Source: JAZNOL01 sp045580815 (GTDB lineage: Bacteria > Bacillota > Clostridia > RUG12999). From it: 10,332 nt of DNA. How positions within the stretch are numbered: position 1 is the stretch's first letter; each line of letters opens with the position of its first letter. Where the stretch lies: positions 1-10,332 of the forward strand of contig JAZNOL010000063.1 in NCBI GenBank assembly GCA_045580815.1, in the 5' to 3' direction. The translations under genes were made by a program, and so were the position numbers. Shown here piece after piece: positions 7,025-10,332 of the stretch. The notes under the pieces were generated by a model. That model ran no database searches and was not told the DNA's origin. It saw only the letters and a list, made by a program, of their open reading frames with translations.

Positions 7025-8155
7025 ATGGCTGATATAACACACTGGCTGTGGTACACCCTTGCCGCAAGATTTAACCCTGTGCTGATGCACGGACTTTATA
7101 AAAAAGTTAAGGATATTGACAAAATTTACGGTTTTTATGAAAAAGAACTCCGTGAAATCGGAATAAACGACGAGAATTTTATTGATGCAATCTGCAACAA
7201 AGATTTAACTGCCGCACAGCGTGAGCTTATGTACTGCAACGCATACGGCATAAACTTAATAACCCTTGAGGACAAACATTATCCTTACCTTTTGTCGCAG
7301 ATATACGACCCACCTCTTGTGATTTATGTGCGTGGCACGCACTTTAACCCGGAGGCAGAGGTTTATGTGGCGGTTGTGGGCACAAGAAAAGCCACTCGCT
7401 ATGGGCTTGACATGGCACGGACAATCAGCCGTGACCTTGCTGCCGCAGGAATTACCGTAATCAGCGGCATGGCAAGCGGAATAGATTCTGCCGCACACAT
7501 CGGATGTATGCAGGCAGGCGGCAAAACAATTGCCGTTCTGGGAAGCGGCGTAAACGTTGCTTATCCAAAAGAAAACCGCGACCTGATGGTGCAGATTATG
7601 AACAGCGGTTGCGTAATGTCTGAATACGGGCTTGAATATGAGTTCCGCAAGGATGCTTTCCCACGCAGAAACCGCATAATGTGCGGTCTTTGCAGCGGCG
7701 TTGTTGTGGTTGAAGCACCACCTACAAGCGGAGCACTTATTTCGGCACACATCGCTCTTGACGAGGGACGTGATTTGTTTGCTGTTCCCGGCAATATCGG
7801 GCACGAATCCTCCGAGGGTGCAAACGCACTTCTTAAAAACTGTGCAAAAATGGTAACAAGCGCTGAAGACATAATTGAAGAATACGCCCACATGTACCCT
7901 CATTGCATCAATTATAAACGATATACATCGTATAATGCAGAATTTGAAATGGTAAAATCTTTTCAGCCTACCAGGCTGACGGAGGATGTTTTAAAGCTGA
8001 TTGAACACCGTCCGCTTACGGCAGAAAGAATTGCTTTGCAGTGCAACATCAGTCCTGCCCGTGCAAACGGAATTTTAACACTGCTTATGAATATGGGTGC
8101 AGTTGCCATGTACGGCAGTAATATGTTCATAAAAACAACTGCATTAAAAAGCTAA
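7025..8155 (+). CDS. dprA: DNA-processing protein DprA
   Basis: This 376-residue protein is DprA/Smf, which binds incoming single-stranded DNA in the cytoplasm and loads RecA during natural transformation; it is also found in species not known to be competent. An N-terminal SAM-like helical region (about 1-75) precedes the Rossmann-fold DNA-binding domain (about 80-290). Signatures in order are VVGTRKATRYG (117-127), SGMASGIDSAAH (147-158), LGSGVNVAYP (172-181), FPRRNRI (212-218), TSGALISA (234-241), VPGNI (254-258) and SEGANALL (263-270). The C-terminal part (about 315-370) fits the winged-helix domain often present (LTEDVLKLIEHRPLTAERIA). The ATG at 7025 is preceded by GAAAGG at 10 nt; an earlier ATG at 7017 is out of frame. 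It follows the hydro-lyase gene by 17 nt, so the two are probably cotranscribed. topA, a frequent downstream neighbour, is missing. Confidence 0.97.
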   Translation: MADITHWLWYTLAARFNPVLMHGLYKKVKDIDKIYGFYEKELREIGINDENFIDAICNKDLTAAQRELMYCNAYGINLITLEDKHYPYLLSQIYDPPLVIYVRGTHFNPEAEVYVAVVGTRKATRYGLDMARTISRDLAAAGITVISGMASGIDSAAHIGCMQAGGKTIAVLGSGVNVAYPKENRDLMVQIMNSGCVMSEYGLEYEFRKDAFPRRNRIMCGLCSGVVVVEAPPTSGALISAHIALDEGRDLFAVPGNIGHESSEGANALLKNCAKMVTSAEDIIEEYAHMYPHCINYKRYTSYNAEFEMVKSFQPTRLTEDVLKLIEHRPLTAERIALQCNISPARANGILTLLMNMGAVAMYGSNMFIKTTALKS

Positions 8156-8223
8156 TTATAAGTAATGTGTAAAATGCCCACACCCTCCCGGATGCTATTT
8201 CCGGGCGGATGCGGGCATTACTT
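8156..8223. terminator. Large structured hairpin between dprA and the convergent prophage genes
   Basis: The space between the two convergent gene sets is nested inverted repeats. The inner stem is CCCGGA (8187-8192) with TCCGGG (8200-8205) around a 7-nt loop. The next stem is AATGCCC (8173-8179) with GGGCATT (8213-8219). An outer alternative pairs AAGTAATG (8160-8167) with CATTACTT (8216-8223). It probably ends transcription from both sides, but neither strand has a clean T-tract after the stem, so a canonical rho-independent mechanism is not certain. Bases 8224-8257 hold nothing I can name. Confidence 0.5.
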
Positions 8224-8257
8224 GTTTATAACTTTTCAAAACCGTAATTTGCTGTTT

Positions 8258-8503
8258 TTATGCGGGATTTTTCTTTTCCAGGTCATCAACTCTGTGCTCG
8301 GTAACTTTTTCACGCGTTTCAAGCACTGCAAATTTTTCTTCAAGAGCATATGTGCGTTCGGCAACGCTGTTATGCTTTTCTACCTTTTTTTCAAGCTGCT
8401 CAATACGGTAAATTGTCAGCCTGTTTGAAACAAGTATACCTCCAAGAGTGCCTATAAGTGTACCTGCAAGGCTGATTACAGCCACAATTATTGTATCGTT
8501 CAT
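8258..8503 (-). CDS. Phage lysis-module protein with one TM and a coiled coil (XhlA-like)
   Basis: This 81-residue protein has a hydrophobic N-terminal helix at about 4-26 rich in spaced glycines (AGTLIGTLGG), then a charged helical region at about 33-78 (IEQLEKKVEKHNSVAERTYALEE and beyond) with the heptad pattern of a coiled coil. Small phage proteins with this plan lie next to holins in many Firmicute prophages and are annotated as haemolysin XhlA or holin-like; in Bacillus PBSX, XhlA works with the holin XhlB in lysis. Direct homology to XhlA is not proven from sequence alone. A very strong site, AAAGGGGG, lies 5 nt before the ATG and overlaps the holin stop codon. It is the last gene of the prophage transcript. 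Confidence 0.72.
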   Translation of the reverse strand: MNDTIIVAVISLAGTLIGTLGGILVSNRLTIYRIEQLEKKVEKHNSVAERTYALEEKFAVLETREKVTEHRVDDLEKKNPA

Positions 8504-8508
8504 TTTAT

Positions 8509-8516
8509 CCCCCTTT
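8509..8516 (-). promoter_or_regulatory. Unusually strong ribosome-binding site of the XhlA-like gene
   Basis: AAAGGGGG on the - strand begins inside the holin stop codon (8515-8517) and ends 5 nt before the ATG at 8501-8503, tying translation of the two lysis genes together. Confidence 0.75.
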
Positions 8517-8706
8517 AAAATGATACGGAATCCGTAGGATTATTCACAATTCCAAATGCCACCAGCACCGGCAGAATCACGTTCATAAATCCGTCAACGG
8601 TTCCCGATATGTCAATTCCGGCAAATTCTTTTACGCAAAATACAACAAGTGCTGCAACCGACAGCCACAGTGCCCAGCTTTTAAATCTTTTTAAAAAATT
8701 ATTCAT
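8515..8706 (-). CDS. Phage holin, phiLC3-like family
   Basis: This 63-residue membrane protein has a basic N-terminus (KRFKSW), a first hydrophobic segment at about 12-29 (ALWLSVAALVVFCVKEFAG) and a second at about 40-56 (FMNVILPVLVAFGIV). It ends with NNPTDS, close to the (I/V)NDPTT tail that typifies phiLC3-type holins. Holins collect in the cytoplasmic membrane and open it at a set time so that the endolysin can reach the peptidoglycan. An AAGG-type ribosome-binding site is about 10 nt before the ATG. It lies 3 nt after the endolysin stop and 11 nt before the XhlA-like gene, so the three form one lysis cassette. Confidence 0.85.
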   Translation of the reverse strand: MNNFLKRFKSWALWLSVAALVVFCVKEFAGIDISGTVDGFMNVILPVLVAFGIVNNPTDSVSF

Positions 8707-8709
8707 GGT

Positions 8710-9351
8710 TTACTTACCTTCTTTTCTTATATAATGTACTGCTTTTCGGGCAAGCCAATATGCATTTACGTCTTCCTCAAGCTTTTTTAGCCACAAATCG
8801 GTATCGGTGACAATTCCTCTTGATAACATTTCAAACACAATATCATTTACGCTTGTGAGTTCTTCAATCATATAACCCCTCACTTTCATTAAAAATCTGT
8901 CCCAGCCGAGGTCAAGCGTACGATGCGGACAGTATTTTCCCGAAAAATCCTGATGTTTTTTAACTTTTTCAACACCCCAGCTAAATTCTTTGAGCAACTC
9001 TGCAATAAATATAGCGGCGTTGTTTTCAGCCTCAACAAATTTACTTCCGCCTGATTTACTATAACAGATTTCAATGCCGATGCCTTTGCGGTTTCCCTCG
9101 CCGTATTCACCGTCACCTGCATGGTATGCGTTTCGGTTGTACGGGATAGCCTGACGCACTTCTTTGTCATCTACGGCATAATGGTAAGACGTAGATGCCG
9201 TATCGCTGTTTTTTATATACGCCACTTCGTTTGTGGCACTTGCATCGTTTGACGTGTTGTGTACCACAATAAACTCAGGTATCATGTTGTGGGGACATTT
9301 CAAATTCCACAAATCCTTTGGCAATATGTCGCTTACAAACTTATAAGCCAT
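8710..9351 (-). CDS. N-acetylmuramoyl-L-alanine amidase (Amidase_2 endolysin)
   Basis: This 213-residue protein cleaves the bond between N-acetylmuramic acid and the stem peptide of peptidoglycan, serving as the phage endolysin. The Amidase_2 domain spans about 20-155. Expected zinc ligands are His31 (IVVHNTS), His133 (KKHQDF) and Cys141 (GKYCPHR), and Lys139 occupies the place of the catalytic Lys of T7 lysozyme two residues before the Cys. SYHYAVDD (55-62) and AYHAGDG (75-81) are further family motifs. Residues about 162-213 form a separate C-terminal segment (NDIVFEMLSRGIVTDTDLW and on) that may bind the cell wall. No signal peptide is visible, so export depends on the holin. The ATG overlaps the end of the 84-aa gene by 11 nt and is preceded by GGTAGAGG. 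Confidence 0.93.
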   Translation of the reverse strand: MAYKFVSDILPKDLWNLKCPHNMIPEFIVVHNTSNDASATNEVAYIKNSDTASTSYHYAVDDKEVRQAIPYNRNAYHAGDGEYGEGNRKGIGIEICYSKSGGSKFVEAENNAAIFIAELLKEFSWGVEKVKKHQDFSGKYCPHRTLDLGWDRFLMKVRGYMIEELTSVNDIVFEMLSRGIVTDTDLWLKKLEEDVNAYWLARKAVHYIRKEGK

Positions 9352-9595
9352 TATCCTCTACCTCCATGTTCATAGAGACAACTTCATACCCCTGTAAAAT
9401 ATAATCTTCTGTATCTGTATAAATCGGCAGAAGATATTCTGTATCTTCGTTATATATCGGCTCATCATCATAAACCATCGGTTTATACCCTCGCTCTGCA
9501 AGCATTTCAACAGGGGGATTTGTAATCACCTTATCACCTACTATAACATATGGTTTTGCTTGTTCAACTGTGTTTTTGTCTATATATTTATACAT
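9341..9595 (-). CDS. Small acidic phage protein of unknown function
   Basis: This 84-residue, strongly acidic protein has no membrane segment or signal peptide. The start MYKYIDKNTVEQ, a central GYKPMVYDDEPIYNEDTEYLLPIY region and the ending with YEVV resemble small hypothetical proteins encoded between tail-fibre and lysis genes in clostridial prophages. That resemblance is from memory of the general pattern; no function is known to me. The ATG shares a base with the stop of the previous gene (TAATG at 9593-9597), and GAGGTG lies 6 nt upstream, so translation is coupled to the tail-side genes. It could be a tail accessory or assembly protein (inference). Confidence 0.75.
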   Translation of the reverse strand: MYKYIDKNTVEQAKPYVIVGDKVITNPPVEMLAERGYKPMVYDDEPIYNEDTEYLLPIYTDTEDYILQGYEVVSMNMEVEDNGL

Positions 9596-10110
9596 TATTT
9601 CACCTCATTTACAACAATATCTGTGACGGTTAATGTTGCATACTCTCCACCAAGACTTGTTCTTTGTACGTTAAAAAATAGTCTAACTCCACCACTCCAT
9701 TGGCTGATGTCCGATACAAAATTATCCGGTGGAGTAACCGGCAACGTCACCATAATTGAATATTTACCGTTGCCAGATGTAAGAGCCTGTTCTTTAAAAT
9801 TCTGCCACGTTGAAGTATCACTTCTGAAATATCCTACACGCATGAGCGAATTCATGTTACTGTGAGACAAGCCCACATTGCACGTCACCGTATATGTATT
9901 GCCCCATGTCGGATTGTCCAATATTATTGTGCTTATATAGTTTCCATAACCGCCTGATGCAATTGTTGATGTTGCCGCAAATCCGCTAGGCAATAGGGTA
10001 TATGTAACCGATTTAGGTGATAATCTGTTAAGATAATCTTTATACAGCAAATTCTTCAATCCCGAAGTCACACCGATTATTGCTCGTTTAATCGTTTCAA
10101 GCCGATTCAT
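9595..10110 (-). CDS. Phage protein of unknown function, beta-rich, possibly a tail-associated binding domain
   Basis: This 171-residue protein is not one I recognise. After a short basic helical N-terminus (MNRLETIKRAIIGVTSGLKN) it becomes rich in Ser, Thr, Gly, Val and aromatic residues with alternating beta-strand patterns (NTYTVTCNVGL, LMRVGYFRSD, GKYSIMVTLPV, VRLFFNVQRT). It ends with ATLTVTDIVVNEV, a last-strand pattern reminiscent of jelly-roll carbohydrate-binding modules. No TM segment or signal is seen. Its start overlaps the stop of the tail-associated gene (ATGA, 10107-10110), with GAGGTG about 8 nt ahead. The place between the tail gene and the lysis cassette suggests a structural or host-recognition role (inference). 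Confidence 0.72.
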   Translation of the reverse strand: MNRLETIKRAIIGVTSGLKNLLYKDYLNRLSPKSVTYTLLPSGFAATSTIASGGYGNYISTIILDNPTWGNTYTVTCNVGLSHSNMNSLMRVGYFRSDTSTWQNFKEQALTSGNGKYSIMVTLPVTPPDNFVSDISQWSGGVRLFFNVQRTSLGGEYATLTVTDIVVNEVK

Positions 10111-10332
10111 GCCCCAACACCTCTTACTGCACCGTTTAAATACATTCCGTCATACCAGAACACAACCGTGTAATATTTATTTGCAACAGGCACAAACTTC
10201 CCGTCTGCCAAATCATCACCACTCCAATGTATTACATCGGGATATGTCAACACAGGTGCCGAGCTTCCTGTTGAGAATACAACCGATGAAATATAATCGG
10301 TTGCAATCATTGTCGGAAAACCCTCAAACGCA
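10107..10332 (-). CDS. Tail fibre/tail-associated phage protein, C-terminal end (5' part outside window)
   Basis: The frame is open from the right window edge to the TGA at 10107-10109, giving 74 residues of an incomplete protein. The Met at 10308-10310 has no ribosome-binding site and sits in an open frame (AFEGFPT-MIATDY), so it is internal. The residues IHWSGDDLADGKFVP and YYTVVFWYDGMYLNGAVRG resemble C-terminal ends of large tail-associated proteins in clostridial prophages, where WSGDD and a closing YDG-x-x-x-G segment recur. That resemblance is from memory. The ATGA overlap with the next gene indicates coupled translation. Confidence 0.7.
   Translation of the reverse strand, partial: AFEGFPTMIATDYISSVVFSTGSSAPVLTYPDVIHWSGDDLADGKFVPVANKYYTVVFWYDGMYLNGAVRGVGA

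Larger units (their letters stand above)
8258..10332 (-). mobile_element. Late-gene end of a prophage (tail tip and lysis module), truncated by the window
   Basis: Six consecutive - strand genes form a typical clostridial siphophage or myophage ending: tail-associated protein, two small unknowns, amidase endolysin, phiLC3-type holin, and a TM plus coiled-coil protein. Starts and stops overlap or nearly touch. The left limit must lie between the dprA stop (8155) and 8258, but no attachment-site repeat can be verified because the other end of the element is outside the window. Whether the element is intact or a remnant cannot be told here. Confidence 0.82.

Noticed and set aside
7256..7903. Long open frame (215 codons) on the - strand opposite dprA
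   Set aside because: The + strand frame carries every DprA motif; the antisense product is Cys/His-rich low-quality sequence with no family likeness.
8165..8428. Open frame of 87 codons on the + strand across the hairpin and the XhlA-like gene
   Set aside because: It runs through a structured intergenic hairpin and opposite a better supported phage gene; the product is not recognisable.
1..10332. CRISPR array, tRNA/rRNA genes or insertion sequence
   Set aside because: I saw no regularly spaced direct repeats, cloverleaf-forming sequence or transposase motif.

Overview
The window looks like a chromosomal segment of a low-to-moderate GC Firmicute of the class Clostridia, possibly an Oscillospirales-type gut anaerobe. 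The evidence is A/G-rich ribosome-binding sites (AAAGGA, GAGGTG), the clostridial grouping of a DUF1385 gene with prmC and prfA, and a phage lysis module with a phiLC3-type holin. This placement is inferred from gene content only; no rRNA is present.

Left edge (1-378, + strand): the 3' end of a CapA-family (poly-gamma-glutamate/capsule synthesis-like) gene. It converges on the next operon across a short hairpin that has a T-rich tail on both strands (388-414).

426-6242 (- strand): a tight five-gene run, read right to left: an AraC-family regulator, a DUF1385 membrane protein, prmC (release-factor glutamine methyltransferase), thrS (threonyl-tRNA synthetase) and prfA (RF1). Gaps are 22 nt, a 7-nt overlap, 26 nt and 19 nt. 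PrmC modifies the GGQ glutamine of RF1, so enzyme and substrate are encoded together, with thrS between them. thrS has no room for a T-box leader directly upstream.

6243-6464: an AT-rich divergent control region. It holds a good sigma-A promoter for each direction, a perfect 9+9 bp inverted repeat lying across the rightward promoter, and TTGTTG direct repeats 20 bp apart. It is a plausible target of the AraC-type regulator encoded beside it.

6465-8155 (+ strand): a gene for an isolated beta subunit-type Fe-S hydro-lyase (fumarase/tartrate dehydratase C-terminal domain), then dprA (DNA-processing protein A, for uptake or recombination of single-stranded DNA). No alpha subunit of the hydro-lyase is in the window, and the topA gene that often follows dprA is absent.

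8156-10332: a structured intergenic hairpin, then the late end of a prophage on the - strand. Read right to left it has a truncated tail-fibre/tail-associated protein, a 171-aa beta-rich unknown, an 84-aa acidic unknown, an Amidase_2 endolysin, a phiLC3-family holin and a one-TM/coiled-coil (XhlA-like) protein. The genes overlap or nearly abut (ATGA, TAATG and an 11-nt overlap), as expected of a single late transcript. I see no tRNA, rRNA, CRISPR array or insertion sequence. I found no convincing new defence or other system. The most interesting items are the divergent operator, the orphan hydro-lyase subunit and the prophage border beside dprA.
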